Numbered from the stretch's first letter, positions 10,396 to 22,098 are shown. The stretch is DNA of 64,000 nt from Pomphorhynchus laevis (GCA_012934845.2 WNNJ02000803.1:124001-188000), one strand, 5' to 3'. Notes: generated by a model from the sequence alone, not told the origin. Numbers and translations are program-made.

Positions 10396-10914
10396 TTGTC
10401 AGCTAATGAACAAAAAATTGAATGCAAGAAAGTGAGTGTCATTCGGAAAGTGCTAGAACGCAGACTGAACCTATGGAGAAACAATAACATTTCGAGTTTG
10501 TTTGAGGAGAGTAAAATACTACACGAGCGTATGAAAAATCGCATACCCGAGACTCGAGAGAATATATCAGAGAATAAATGGCATAGAGAGTTTGTGAGAT
10601 TGATTCGAAATGGAAAAATAAGACGGGCGATGAAATTACTAGAAACGGGTACTAATCAATCGGGTTTACATAGACTATGCGACATGATTGCGGATGACAG
10701 CGTAAGGCAAGTACTCCAACACCTACATCCGGATGCAAAGGCTGTAGAAGCGGAATGTATTCTCAAATCAACATTACCCGATTGTAAAGATCATCATCAC
10801 ACTATCTTCTTTTCAATAGACAAAGATGCAATTCGGAGTGCCGCAAAAAGAACACGTGGTAGCTGTGGGCCTTCCGGTAGGAATGCGGTTGATTGGTGCG
10901 ACGTGTTGCATTAA
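10396..10914 (+). pseudogene. REL ORF middle domain and RT entry signature
   Basis: The frame reads RKVLERRLNLWRNNNISSLF, then a helical stretch with KWHREFVRLIRNGKIRRAMK, then HPDAKAV and KRTRGSCGPSGRNAVDWCDV. These match the region before the RT in the longer copy at 24041-25186 (RKTLERRLALWESGKI, RTQGGAGPSGLDALSW). The domain has no function I can name; its constant place between the finger and the RT suggests template or target binding. The frame stops right after the signature. Confidence 0.8.
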
Positions 10915-11522
10915 CCATAATGCAACGACGTTATATGCAACGACGTGTTGCATATAACCACGAATCTTTCCGTCTTTCTAATGCTTTGACCGATATTGCG
11001 ATACGTATTGCAACTGACCACGTCAATTAGATAGATATGCAGGCGTTATCTGCAAGCAGACTAATTCCCTTAAATAATAATCATGGGTTCGACCAATTGG
11101 GATAGGGGAAGTGAGCAGAAGAATAATATCGAAAGCGATATTGCTCACGGTGTCTGACGATCTTCAGAATGTCGCAGGGAACAAACAGATTGTGCTGGAC
11201 AAAGGTGTGGCGCAGAAACGGTGGTACACTTAATTAGACAAACATTCTAGACGAACTCGCAAAATTGTGTCCTACAAATAGATGCGAGGAATGCTTTCAA
11301 TGCGATCAATATGCAGTTATCTTTAACCAACATTGAATTCATATGTCTGTCCATACATAACGCTCTGGAAAATTATTACCAGCGACCGCCCATTTAATGT
11401 GCTGAAGACGAATTCGTTATATCGAAGGAAGGCTTTACTCAGGGAGATCCCCTTGCGATGGCAGCTTTGGCCGCAGCGTAAATTCACTTGATACAGGATC
11501 TCGCCTAAAATATGAGAGGATA

Positions 11523-12346
11523 TTGACAAGTTTGGACACCGAGAAGAAGCAAGTCGTGATATATGCTTCACAACGTGGGACGTTATCTTGGTGTAACATT
11601 CAACCGACCCACGACAAACATACACAACTGACCACCCAAGAATTTCAAGATGCCATGTGTGCTAGATATAATCTTCCACTAAGAAATGCAACACAAAGAT
11701 GTGCATGCGGATCACCATTTACAGTTAATCATGCTATGTCATGTCGAAACGGAGGTGTCACAATTATCAGGCATAACATTGTTCGTGATATTTTAGCTAA
11801 CGAACTCGCTAAAGTGTATTGTGATGTTTCTACAGAACCGATATTACAACCTGTACCCCGAAACCACGTATTTGAGAGATCAATGACCTGTACTGACATT
11901 CAGGCAAGATCAGATATTGTTTGCCGGGGTTATTAGGCGGTAAAATGGTGCGGTCCTTTTTGGACATTTGTATATACAACCCACTTGCACCTTCATATTC
12001 CAACAGAACACCCCGAGAATGCAATGTCTACCACGAACAACGGAAAATTGCAAAGTACGCTGAACGAATTAACGAAATCGAACGATCCGCTTTCTTTCCT
12101 ATGGTCTTCTCCGCTACCGGTGTAATGGCACCAGAAGCTGATAAGGTAATGCGCTGGATGTCCACAAAAGTTGCTGAGCGAAGAACACTGCCTTACAGTG
12201 ATTGCATAAGAGCCTTGCGAACACATATATCACTTACACTAGCAAAATGTGTATCGATGTGCGTGAGATCCACAAGAATGGGAACACAATATCAAATTAC
12301 AGAAAATCGCACTGGAAACAATCCAGAAATCAAATCAGCTAACTGA
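11523..12346 (+). pseudogene. REL ORF end: zinc knuckle and restriction-like nuclease
   Basis: Two overlapping frames, 11523-11936 and 11921-12346, give the C-terminal module in order: FQDAMCARYNLP, knuckle CACGSPFTVNHAMSC, RHNIVRDILANELAK, EPILQPVPRN, QARSDIVCRGY, then (other frame) FLDICIYNPLAPSY, YHEQRKIAKYAERI and FFPMVFSATGV. The D...D and K-Y residues sit as in R2/NeSL restriction-like endonucleases. One frame change lies between the two acidic motifs. It ends at 12346, and the HP sequence begins there as the 3' UTR. Confidence 0.85.
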
Positions 12347-12590
12347 GTCTACGTATTTAATATAATTATAAACAAAACAAAACATAATAATGCTAAATCA
12401 AATTTTAATAATTAAATAAAATTAATAATTGTTTTTAGATTTTCTATAATTTAAATCAAGTTAAAAAAATTGAAATTTAAAATAAACTCCATTTTATGAA
12501 TTGACTTATAAATAAATAACATACGTTGTATCAGAATAAGAATTAGAGTCATCAGGAGGAACTGCTATGCTATCAGGTTTCGGCCCCTGA
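12345..12590 (+). repeat. HP repeat, left half, as REL 3' UTR
   Basis: It starts at the REL stop codon with the words CAGCTAACTGAGTCTACG, also found at 42520 and, inverted, at about 6785. It runs to the core word TTTCGGCCCC and stops there, just where the second half of the palindrome would begin. The second arm is absent. This copy is the direct evidence linking HP to the 3' end of REL elements. Confidence 0.85.
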
Positions 12591-12800
12591 TTGCAAAGGA
12601 TTGTTTTGCAATGATTTCGATTGACCATTATTAAAAATTTTAAATTTTGAATGGAAAGGCCCATTAGCGGGAACCTTAATTGTATATGTTGTAGAACTTA
12701 CGATATTATTTAAATAAATAAATTATTTTAAAAAAATTTTTTACGCTGATTGATTCTTTTTTTTCTTTTCAAAAATAATAAAAAAATATATATTATTAAT
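12591..12800. other. A/T-rich spacer
   Basis: About 200 bp of A/T-rich sequence between the half HP repeat and the 3' end of family D. I see no gene, repeat or structure in it. Confidence 0.4.
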
Positions 12801-12983
12801 TTACACCAGAGTAAGCAAAAGCTCGTTACAAAGTGATTCACAATAGTCACAAAGTTAAAATAAAAAGAAAATGAAAAAAGTCATGAAATTGTAGTCACAA
12901 AGTTCTTCAATTGTCGTTTGAACTCAATTTTTGATGCACATGTTACTATGTGAGCATGTAGATTGTTCCATACAGTGCGCACC

Positions 12984-13658
12984 CTATCTGGTAAACCTCT
13001 GCATACATCTCTGATGTGCCGTTTCGCCATGATGTGAAGGCCATGACCTCTGAGTGTTGATTCCTTGCGGATGGGGAAGATATCTGTAAAAAGGATGATC
13101 ACGACGGTTTACGGCTGCCCACGTCATCATCAAGTCTGATATTAAAAGGGACTTTTCTATTGATGTAACGCCTAGCAAGCGAATTATACTTTCAAATGAT
13201 AAGCGTCTTATCGAGGGAACCAAATGCGTGGCTTTGCGTAGCACCTTTTCGATATTCGTATGCTCAGTTTTTGATTGAGGATGCATTGCTTGCGATGCAT
13301 ATAACACGTGACTCAGAATCAACGATTCGTAAAGTGGTTTAAATGACGGAATGTCGACTCTGCGAATAGTTCTGCGTAGCATAGCAAGAATTTGTAAGCA
13401 CTTAGTTTTGACTGCAGCGGAGTTGATATTTGTTTTTAGGTCATCTGTTATTATTACACCTAAGTCCTTGTAAGAGTTGACCACGTTTATTTGCCTTCCG
13501 CATACTTCGTAGTTTGCAATATGTCGCCTATTCCAATGTGCATATGAGCACATTTTTCTGGGTTTATAGTCAGATTCATTGCACCTGCCCAATGCTGCAG
13601 GTTCGATATGTCCAATTGTAGGATGTGCACGTCGTTGTCGTTTTTGATGGCCCGCCAA
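12984..13658 (-). pseudogene. Family D ORF2: thumb and C-terminal domain
   Basis: It reads VVNSYKDLGVIITDDLKTN, KCLQILAMLRRTIRRV, LSHVLYASQAMHPQSK and EKVLRKATHLVPSIRRL, matching the stretch after FADDLKIW in family C (SSYKDLGVLITDDFSTR, EKVLRRATKLVHSLREL). The last part (13102-12881) encodes RGHGLHIMAKRHIRDV and a terminal FKRQLKNFV in another frame. This domain is typical of CR1/jockey ORF2 and has no known catalytic role. Confidence 0.85.
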
Positions 13659-14110
13659 ATTTTAATATTATCTGCATATAGAATACAGTCAGAAGCTATA
13701 AGTGGTATTACGCTATTGATGTATATATTAAAGAGCGTTGGGCTCAGGACTGAACCTTGTGGAACGCCAGAGTGTAGTTGAATGTTAGATGAAAACGAGT
13801 CTCCTATTTTAACCGTAAATGAGCGACTGTATAAGAAGTCAGAAATCCAATGGAGGATGCAAGTGTGCACTTCAATGTCATATAATTTACCGATCAGGAT
13901 TGAATGGTCTACTCGATCAAACGCTCGCGATAAATCAAAAAAGACAATACCAACGTCGTTTCCGTCATCTACCGAAGAGGCCCAGCTGTGTCTCGCGGTG
14001 AGTAAGTTTGTCGTAGTGGATCGTAGTTTACGGAAACCATGTTGTTGATTATTCATGATTCCCTTCCTGTTGAGGAGTGTCTCCAAGTCAGCAAGCACTA
14101 TTCGCTCCAA
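13487..14110 (-). pseudogene. Family D ORF2: RT palm
   Basis: Contains RT motifs QQHGFRKLRSTTTNLLTARH, VGIVFFDLSRAFDRVDHSIL, LHSGVPQGSVLSPTLFNIYI and the catalytic box ILYADNIKIWRAI. The second catalytic Asp is replaced by Asn, so the RT would be inactive even if the frame were whole. It overlaps the next frame (13658-12984) that carries the thumb and C-terminal domain, showing a frame change near 13500-13650. Confidence 0.9.
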
Positions 14111-14173
14111 GAGTTTGCAAGATATGCATGTAAGGCTGATTGGACGGTAGTTCGATAAACGTGATTTATTTCC

Positions 14174-15160
14174 TTACTTATAGATCGGGCACACTATTGC
14201 GGTTCTCCAGTCATCAGGCAAGGTCGATGTATATAATGAGGCAACAAATAGGCGATGAAGAGGTGTACACACAGTGGTAGCGAGTTCACGTAGGGCAATT
14301 GACGGTATGCCGTCTGGCCCAGAGGAATTAGTTCTTGGTAGTCTTCTTAGTTCCGAGAATACATTATTCAGTTGAACGATTTTTAGGCATTCGTCTAGAT
14401 TAGCTGAGGCATTATTCCTTTCGAAACGTCCGAACGTTACCTTCTTACTGATTGATGTCGGGTTCGCCATTGCAAATTCGTTCGCAAATAAATCAGCAAG
14501 TGATTTTTGGTCGCATACCAAGTTGTCCGCATCGTCCAATACGCATTTTAGTTGAGCGTGTCTTGATTTGCTCTGCTTGGTTACAAACGAATATAATCGC
14601 TTTGGGTCAGATCGAATTTTGGAACATAGATTATTCAGGAATGTCCGTTGCTCATTGCGTTTAATTGACATCGCGTAGTTTTGAGCTTTTCTGTAAACCT
14701 CGAAAGTGCCGTGCGCAGTTCTGTATTTGTGAAATGCCAAGTTGCATTTTTTAATTGCCTGTCTTACAGAGTGTACAAGCCACTGAGTAGCTTGGCTTGG
14801 TTTCGTTTTTACGCTCATGGTAGGTGAAAATATGTCAATCAGGTGACGGAGCACGTCTCGAAAATCGTTCCATGCCTTGTTTACGCCTACGGAGAATGGA
14901 TCAAGCCACTGATGATGTGACAAAAGTGCGGCAATAGTGGTGTAGTCAGTTTTGTATACGTTGATTCTGGGAACAGGAGGCACAATATCCTTTACGATGT
15001 TTGGAAATGTCAGTTCTATAATTAGCACGAGATGATCACTGGATCCTAAGGGATGCCTAAGTTGTATGTGTTTGACGTCATTGATGTTTCTTGAGAGGCA
15101 CAAGTAGAGAAGTGATGTGGAATCGTTTCTTATTCTCGTGAATTCGTGGACATGTTGCAC
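14174..15160 (-). pseudogene. Family D ORF2: endonuclease end, linker, RT fingers
   Basis: This 328-codon frame contains HEFTRIRNDSTSLLYLCLSR and LGSSDHLVLIIELTF (endonuclease C-terminus with catalytic SDH), a basic linker (QAIKKCNLAFHKYRTAHG) and the RT start (LRRLPRTNSSGPDGIPSIAL, LPDDWRTAIVCPIYK). The frame continues upstream without a Met, so the first Met is not the true start. It stops at 14174, at the point where C reads KPLHKKGDRS, and the RT resumes in another frame. Confidence 0.85.
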
Positions 15161-15365
15161 TAGGTCATGGTCTATGAAATATTTTAAAAGTAATTTTGAC
15201 TCAATGTCACAGTTTTCCGTTTGTGAATAATCATGTCAACTTACATGAGGCATATTGAAGTCACCGCATATTAAGAGCCCCTTCCTATGCAAGTGACGTT
15301 TGATCGAATTCATTATGTCGATAGTTGGTGATATGGGAGAGCGATAGAACAAACCAGCAAGAAAA

Positions 15366-15619
15366 TTTATACCTGTTCTAGCAAATTACAATAAAATAAC
15401 ATACAATTACAACATCTTACAAAGTATGAACAATTAAATATAACGACTTATCGGATATTGTTTGATATTTACAATTATTATACAATAATAATCTACAAAA
15501 TTTGGGACAAGTTTAAACCAAAATTCAAGCAGTCATCCCGAGATACAAGGGCTCTGACTAGTGTGCATATTTTTTGGTTTCTAATAAACATACAATTCAG
15601 TTCAGCAATCTGAACTGTA
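15366..15619 (+). promoter_or_regulatory. Family C 5' leader
   Basis: It contains words also found in leaders of other families: TTCTAGCAAATTAC and ACATCTTACAA (compare 9665-9710 before an REL copy), AATAACATACAA, and GGTTTCTAATAAACATAC (15578-15595), which matches GGTTTCTTATAAACATAC upstream of A' ORF1 (minus, about 31416-31398) and of the REL copy near 25570-25550. No long tandem array is seen here. Confidence 0.6.
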
Positions 15620-16891
15620 ATGATCAAAATGGGGAAACGGAGGAAAACGACAAAATCGACTGTGAATGATAATGGATCCCAGCATTATGTAGAGTGTTCC
15701 ATGGCCGATTGCCCTGTGTGGACTACTGTTTGGCTACCTATTCGTCTTCCTTCAAATTTTCTTGATAGAGATTTTCTATGCGGATTTTGTTCAGCATCTT
15801 TTCGTAAAGATTTGATAGTTTCAAAGAATGATCAATCGTCTATCAGCCATGACAATTCAAATAGTATCGTTTGTGACAAAGATGTTAGTAAAATACAATT
15901 CGAACGAAAATGTGGCAAACATCGAAAAGAACAATTATTATCATCAAATAAAGAAAGCGCTCGATTTACAGACAATTCTCAAACATTGCAAGAGCAACAT
16001 GTTGCCACAGACTTCCTGCGAATCGAAAATGAATCATTGAATCGAACATCCAACTCATTAATCGATGAAGCATCACCGATTATCGAAAATAACAGTTTAG
16101 ACAATGACAATCTTATCAATAACGGAAATTTGGATAGTGGAAACCTACAACGATCGTACAGTAAATCCGATATCAATTCAAGCTTCTCTGCACCTCTTAC
16201 TAATCCAGATGTATTTACTGATCCAATCAATGCTTATTCACCTAAGCGCTCTACATATGTTAACATTCCGGGTCAGTCAGATGAAGTGTCTCTTAATCAC
16301 AAAGATTCTAATCAATTCGAGTCATTGGCAAGTGTTATACCTGATACATGCCAAATAACTGGAGTCATTGATAGATCTTCACATAATCTTGATGGAAAAT
16401 CAGTGATTTCCTCTGAGCAGCACTTTTCCCGCGTACGCAAATATCATGATCATTCTCGCGCTATCGTTTTCACTAATATACCTGAATCTATCTCGGTCAA
16501 CATACAACATAGATTAGATGACGACTTATCCAAAGTTCGTGCGATACTATCAACCATTTAGGTAGCGTCACCGGAAGAGGTAACGTCCAAAATTAAACTA
16601 TTAGCTTTGTTTCGAATAGGTAAAAAGCAGAATAATCATCCTAGATTATTAAAAGTAATTTTTACCGACGCAGCGGCTGCCAAAACTATTCTGAGCAACT
16701 CCTATTATCTTAAAGGTTCTCCCGTTAGATTACTAAATGATCTTGACAAGTATGAACGTGAACGTCTTCGAGAGGTTAGACAATTATTGAGATCGCGCTT
16801 AGATGCAGGAGAAACAAACTTAAGAATTCGGAATTTTCAAATTGTGCGACGAGGGACTCGTTTGAATTGGACTCCGCTGTTTGTGGATTAG
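15620..16891 (+). pseudogene. Family C ORF1 protein, one in-frame stop
   Basis: The frame runs from the Met at 15620 to 16891, about 424 codons, with one TAG at about 16559. Near the N-terminus is a cysteine cluster with a conserved core (CSMADCPVWTTVW, then FLCGFCSASF), likely a zinc finger, shared with ORF1 of F and A'. The C-terminal third (IVFTNIPESIS, RLDDDLSKVRAIL, RIGKKQNNHPRLLKVIF, GETNLRIRNFQIV) is the conserved ORF1 domain of invertebrate CR1 elements, RRM-like and probably RNA-binding. The linker is Ser/Asn-rich. It would coat element RNA in the cytoplasm. It overlaps ORF2 by 25 bp. Confidence 0.85.
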
Positions 16892-19806
16892 ATTTAGCTC
16901 CTCTCGTCGATTCTAGCTTATCCAACATACCCATTACAAATGCATGTGATTACTTAGATGACATTGTTTATTATCAATCACCGTTGTGGTCTGCTCTGGC
17001 GAAATCCAATAGTGCTAACAGTAAGGGAAATAACACATGTGCTTCAATAGGCTATAGTTCTGTGATCTTGTATACTAACGCACGCAGTCTTCTTAATAAA
17101 ATTCACGAATTGAAGCAACGTATTCAATATTCCCAGCCCTTGTTAATAGCAATAACAGAAAGCTGGCTTAACTCCGATATATCTGATAACGAGATTGAAA
17201 TAGCTAATTATTCTTCTTATCGTGTCGATAGGACCGGAAAGAGAGGAGGTGGGGTAATTTTATATTTACATAATAGTGTAGCGTTTATGACCTTAAGTGC
17301 CAAGTCTGAAGGTGGTACAGAAACACTATGGGGCAATATATTACTGTCCGGTCATGTGTTAGTTACTATTGGTCTTATATATCGTAGTCCAAGAATGGAT
17401 GTTTGTTCCATAGTTGATACATTATTAAAGTTTGGATCCCGTAGTAATGTGGTAGTAGTGGGTGATCTAAATATGCCTTCTATAGACTGGACTAACTACA
17501 TATGCTTAAATAACAATAATTATTCATCAGCATTCCTTGATACTATCAATTTTCTTAATCTAACGCAACATGTCTCAATGTTTACTCGTTCCTCTGGAGA
17601 CCATCAATCTTTGCTTGATATTTGTCTTACTTCCGATAAATATTTGATCACCGGTATAACATATTTGGATCCCTTAGGCAGCTCTGATCATTCTGTTATT
17701 CGCTTTAATACAAACTTATCTAATATATTGTCACAACCTGAGTCTTCATGTATGTCAGTACAATGTTTCAAAACCAATTACAGTTTAGTACGTCAATCCC
17801 TTCTCGGTACAAATTGGTATGATCCATTGATTTTTGGAGTTGAATCATCTTGGCAACAATTTGAAACTCTAATGATATCGCTCCTTCTACGTTTCTCACC
17901 TCGTAAGGTAGCAACTGCCCGTGCACGCACAAATCCTTGGTTTGATAAGGAGCTTCAAGATGCATTGAGATCCAAGAAGCAAAAATTCGTAAGGTATAGG
18001 AATGGAGAAACTGATTATAGGTCATTTAAAAAGTGTCGGAATCATTTCACATATCTCAAGAGACTTAAAAAGCGGCAATTTGAACAAGTACTGATAGGAA
18101 AGTCAGCCAACAATCCTAACATATTATTTAAATATGCAAATTTTAAAAGTAATGTTCGATCTTCTAGCTCTATCATTGGAAACAATGGACGCATTCTAGT
18201 AGATCATTTCGATATTGCTAATGCATTTGGTCGTAAATTTCTCGTATCAGCTACTACTTCTCCTTGTATAGAAATTACTCGTATTAATCCGTCAATTTTT
18301 GATATTCTTCACTTGTTCACAGTTCAAGATGTTATGAAAGAGTTTAAACGACTGAAACCGTCGGGCTCGATTTGCCCAGATTTACTTCCCTCAATATACC
18401 TGAAGAATCTTCATGATGTCATTGCTGCGCCTTTATATAGGATATTTATAGCATCATTATATTACGGTATAGTCCCGAATGCATGGAAACGCTCTATCAT
18501 TAAGCCGCTTCATAAGAAAGGTGATCGATCATGTGTAGATAACTACCGACCGGTTAGTTTAACCTCTGTATCGTGTCGTGTATTAGAGAGATTACTTTAT
18601 CGGATAATCAGTAGCTACCTAGAATCATACAGGTTACTTTCTACTAATCAGCACGGATTCCGTAAAAACTGTTCCACAGTAACCAACCTTTTATTGGCAC
18701 AGGAAAGTTGGGGTTCCATAGTGGATGAGGGGTATGCTGTCGATGTCATATTTTTTGACTTCTCCAAAGCATTTGATCATGTACCCCATGACAAGTTGAT
18801 TATGAAGATAAGTGCATTAAAAATCAATCCAATTATCATTCGTTGGATATGCAACTTTCTTTCTGGTCGCACATACCAGGTCGCCATTAACGGTACCCTT
18901 TCCGAGCATTATCCAGTTAATGCCGGTGTCCCGCAAGGGTCTGTATTGGGTCCTTTGCTGTTTTGTATTTTCATCAACGATCTACCCAGTGTAATAAGTT
19001 CGCATTCATTATTATTTGCTGACGATTTAAAAATTTGGAGAGCCATCAAGTCGAATTATGATCGTAACATTCTTCAATCAGATATTGACACGGTTCTTAA
19101 GTGGGCACGTTCTAATGGTCTGTCTGTTAATGCCTCGAAGTGCACTTGCATGCACATTCGATCACGTAATATTGTTCCAGTGCCGATATATCATCTCTGG
19201 GATCGAGTGATTAAATTGGTTTCGAGCTATAAAGATCTTGGCGTATTGATAACGGATGATTTCTCCACTCGCCAAAACACTGAGTACATTTGTTCGAAGG
19301 CCATGCGTATGGTTGGTTTCCTTCGCCGATCATTCAGCTATGTGAGTCCACGTTCTTTTAGAGTTCTTGCAAACGCTTTTGTACTAAGTCATTTGTTATA
19401 TGCTTCTCAATGTTCATACCCTCGAACCAGAGATGAGATTAATCGACTTGAGAAGGTGCTACGTAGGGCAACAAAATTAGTACATTCTTTGAGAGAACTT
19501 CCTTACGAGGACCGTCTTCGGTCTTTAAATATGCAGTCATTATGTGATATTCGTGACTCGCGGGATCTGTGTCTTGTATGAAAGGGATTTCACAATGAAC
19601 ACCATGTGTTGCGTGGGCTCTTCATCATTCGATCAACTCGAGCTTTGCGAGGTCACTCGTTTTATCTTAGTCGCCAACGAATAGTACATTCTAGGACGAT
19701 TCAATTTGGACAACGAATAATAAATTCATGGAATCGTTTAAGCGATGATATTGTAAATGCGGGAACTCGTGAGCTCTTTAAACGACAGATTATTTTAAAT
19801 TGTTAA
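16867..19806 (+). pseudogene. Family C ORF2: APE endonuclease plus RT, one in-frame stop
   Basis: Open from 16867 to 19581 (904 codons), then one TGA where the C2 copy has TGG, then open in the same frame to 19806 (980 codons in all). The endonuclease spans about residues 55-285: YTNARSLLNKI, AITESWLNSDI, KRGGGVILYL, VVGDLNMPSIDW, SSDHSVI. The RT spans about 480-770: SSICPDLLPS-like fingers, NYRPVSLTSVSCRVLERLL, VIFFDFSKAFDHV, GVPQGSVLGPLLFCIFINDL, LLFADDLKIWRAI. All catalytic residues I can check are present. The last 170 residues are the usual C-terminal domain. Whether any current product works is doubtful because of the late stop. Confidence 0.92.
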
Positions 19807-19894
19807 CTGATTTGTTTTTGATTTTCTCTTTTTCTTTTATTTTGACTATCGATTTGTCAGCAACTGTGAGCTATGCTCGTAACGTTGTCTACAT

Positions 19895-22012
19895 AATATT
19901 TTTTTTTTTTTAATTTTTTTTAAAATAAATAATTGATTTTTTTTGAAAAAAAAACAAACAAATATAGTTATACTATAAATTTTAGTTCATTGAGTTTGCA
20001 GGTCGATGTCGAGCAGAACGAGGACCGCGAATACACATCGAAATTGAACGAGCCAACTGAATTCCAATCTTTGACCGTAATTTTGTCAATTCTTCTGAGT
20101 AGGAATGATTGTTTTTTATTGCCATCTTCTGTGCAATTCTCTGAATTAATTGTGCAGATGATTTTACTGCTCCACCGAAACATGATAACACGATAGGTGC
20201 GAAATTCGCCCTCTCTATGGCAGTTACTCTCTCTTGATACTTAGCGAATTTACGTGTTTCGTGATATGTAAAAGCAGCCCCAGCGGATTTCGAAAGGTTG
20301 GACGGAGCGAAAACGTTAAAAACGCAAGTATCAAATAAAGTTCGCTCAGAACGACTTCCATAAAAACCACAGCAGGCGATATCCAAACGTGCATCATGAG
20401 CGCGAGATGTAGATATGCGCTCGAAATGAATACTAGAATTTACTGGCAGTAGTGTTGGCTCTTTTTGCACATTATCACATATTTCTGTCAAGGTTTTAGA
20501 AAATATATCACGAATTGAATCATGTCTTATCGATGGATGACCTCCGGTGGGACAGGTAAGTGAGTGAGCCAGAGAATTATGTTCACCGCAGGGGCAATGA
20601 GAGGGCGCGTCTAGTGGTAGTCTATGATATCGAGCTGCAAGTGCGTCACGAAATTCTACATTGCTAACTCGAGTCCAGCGATCACTCGTAGGATATGTGG
20701 AGAGCCATGACGAGGCACCTTTGACTTGTAGATGTTCCATAATACGTAACAAATTGTCACCAACATTAGCTACTCGATCTCTAAGCAATGACTTTTGAAT
20801 ATCAATCTTTGAAGTGCCTATAAGGGCAATGCGTTTGGATTGTTCAGTCCTTAAGTCCACACCGTATAAGCCATTTAAATAAGGAGTGCATATATCTTTT
20901 GAGCTTTTAAACTCTTCTATCGCAGTAAAACGTGGGTCAGCAATACCTAGACCACCTAGTCTTATCGGAAGGGTAAATAACGGCCATAAATAATCGTCGT
21001 CAGGCAATTTCAAATTAAAAAGCTTATCAAAACGCTTCTGAATGGTGTCATAGAGATCATCGAAACTACCAATTGAACAGTTTGTGGTTCTTTGCAAGTG
21101 AATCCATTTATGCTGAAGCGATCTGGTCATACTAGTATAGCTTATCTGCAAATCAAGAATACCCACGTCAGCAAGACGATTTACTAATGAGCAATAATTA
21201 GAGATCTTTTGTTCCGTAGTTTTATTTATATAATCATCTGTTCCAATAGGAGCACCGAGTACTAACGTGCCATCGACAACAATGTCGATTCCCGTTTCAT
21301 TAAAAAGTTTGCGGGTACTATCTGCATTTTCGAGACTAGTTAGTAGAACGCATTTGTTACTGTTGACATGAAATCCGAAAGCACGGCCGTAGTCACACAA
21401 GAATTTGAAAGCCTTGTAAATTTGCACAGGTTCGCCGATTAAATTGCCATCATCCGCGTACCAGAATTGGTTGATGTTAGGAAACTCCTCAGTAATGTTC
21501 AACAATAATGGCAGGGTTGCTACGGCAAAAGCTGGCATAGCAAGTACATCACCTTGCGTAAATCCCTCTTGGGATTTGATGAAACTATCACCAGTTGAAA
21601 AATTTGAAGGGTTATCGTAAAAATTGTGTAGTATAGTAGACATAGAGGGACAAATGCGTGATATATTAGCGAGAGCTGCCTTTCGATTTATTCTGTTAAA
21701 TGCATTATCTGCATCAACAGTGAGAAGAACTGCATCAGGATCTTTTAACAGGCATTCGCGAACTGCGTGCGTGACGCACTCCACTCCAGCTCGTTGACCA
21801 GCGCACATTTGCAACCGTCCGCACACTTCTTGAATATCATTGGAAATTATAGAAAGAATGGCTTTCGACATTATTCTCCTACTAACGTCGCCAATACCAA
21901 TAGGCCTTATTCCCGATTTTTTGGATAAGGCTATTAATCTGCTTGAAGCCAATACATTTATAACATTAGTAGGCATAAGCTCAGTAGCTAAAGATTTTGC
22001 GAACGTTGACAA
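19895..22012 (-). mobile_element. REL element, 5'-truncated copy with open RT-nuclease frame
   Basis: On the minus strand the element begins abruptly at 22012 against the A-rich tail of the next REL copy, and ends near 19895 with an A-rich 3' end directly against the family C tail. It lacks the N-terminal finger, middle domain and GPSG signature. The remaining 676 codons are fully open, so decay is slight. A short REL N-terminal piece at 25560-25960 could be its displaced 5' part. Confidence 0.88.
19982..22012 (-). CDS. REL RT with C-terminal restriction-like nuclease (5'-truncated)
   Basis: 676 codons open. RT: SRLIALSKKSGIRPIGIGDV (fingers), LLTVDADNAFNRINRKAAL (motif A), EGFTQGDVLAMPAFAVATLP (motif B), QFWYADDGNLIGEP (motif C, both Asp present), FGFHVNSNKCVLL (motif D). 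Thumb-like part: LPIRLGGLGIADPRF. Knuckle CPCGEHNSLAHSLTC, then RHDSIRDIFSKTLTEI, EPTLLPVNS, RLDIACCGF...TLFDTCVFN, YHETRKFAKYQERV. The order RT, knuckle, D...D...K-Y is that of R2/NeSL-type LINEs, which nick DNA with a restriction-like endonuclease. Similar RTs are common in cnidarian and some fungal genomes (from memory). The start is a truncation point, not a real initiation codon. Confidence 0.9.
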   Translation of the reverse strand: MSTFAKSLATELMPTNVINVLASSRLIALSKKSGIRPIGIGDVSRRIMSKAILSIISNDIQEVCGRLQMCAGQRAGVECVTHAVRECLLKDPDAVLLTVDADNAFNRINRKAALANISRICPSMSTILHNFYDNPSNFSTGDSFIKSQEGFTQGDVLAMPAFAVATLPLLLNITEEFPNINQFWYADDGNLIGEPVQIYKAFKFLCDYGRAFGFHVNSNKCVLLTSLENADSTRKLFNETGIDIVVDGTLVLGAPIGTDDYINKTTEQKISNYCSLVNRLADVGILDLQISYTSMTRSLQHKWIHLQRTTNCSIGSFDDLYDTIQKRFDKLFNLKLPDDDYLWPLFTLPIRLGGLGIADPRFTAIEEFKSSKDICTPYLNGLYGVDLRTEQSKRIALIGTSKIDIQKSLLRDRVANVGDNLLRIMEHLQVKGASSWLSTYPTSDRWTRVSNVEFRDALAARYHRLPLDAPSHCPCGEHNSLAHSLTCPTGGHPSIRHDSIRDIFSKTLTEICDNVQKEPTLLPVNSSIHFERISTSRAHDARLDIACCGFYGSRSERTLFDTCVFNVFAPSNLSKSAGAAFTYHETRKFAKYQERVTAIERANFAPIVLSCFGGAVKSSAQLIQRIAQKMAIKNNHSYSEELTKLRSKIGIQLARSISMCIRGPRSARHRPANSMN

Positions 22013-22098
22013 AAATTTTTTTATTTTTTTTTTATTTTAAATTTTTATTATTAATAATAAATAACGAATACACATTATACCCGCAAATGGGCATTAGT

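Larger units (their letters stand above)
9650..12345 (+). mobile_element. REL element, decayed full-length copy
   Basis: The 5' leader (9650-9906) contains a tandem array and the shared leader box. The N-terminal Cys-rich finger is at 9907-10053. The middle domain (RKVLERRLNLWRNN) and signature RTRGSCGPSGRNAVDW are in 10396-10914. A badly decayed RT spans 10920-11520. The knuckle and first half of the nuclease are at 11523-11936, and the nuclease end at 11921-12346. HP follows directly at 12345. The RT centre has lost its reading frame and apparently some length, so this copy is old. Confidence 0.85.
12800..15365 (-). mobile_element. CR1-type LINE family D, 5'-truncated
   Basis: From about 15360 the minus strand encodes part of the endonuclease (GLLICGDFNMP), then 15160-14174 (endonuclease end, linker and RT fingers), 14110-13487 (RT palm) and 13658-12984 (thumb and C-terminal domain), and a 3' UTR ending near 12800 with a stem-loop and AATAATATAT tail. 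It lacks ORF1 and the endonuclease start. It is clearly related to C (TNSSGPDGIPS, QHGFRKLRSTTTNLL). At least three breaks are visible. Confidence 0.9.
15366..19895 (+). mobile_element. CR1-type LINE family C, near-complete copy
   Basis: A 5' leader (15366-15619), ORF1 (15620-16891), ORF2 (16867-19806), and a 3' UTR ending with GAGC-TAT-GCTC, CGTTGTCTACATAATA at about 19895. Each ORF is interrupted by one in-frame stop, and I see no frameshift. This makes it one of the youngest-looking insertions here. The ORFs overlap by 25 bp, as in families E and A'. The 3' end lies tail to tail against the A-rich tail of a minus-strand REL element. Confidence 0.92.

Noticed and set aside
19895-19960. Long poly-T tract as an independent regulatory element
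   Set aside because: It is the minus-strand A-rich tail of the REL copy lying tail to tail with the end of family C.
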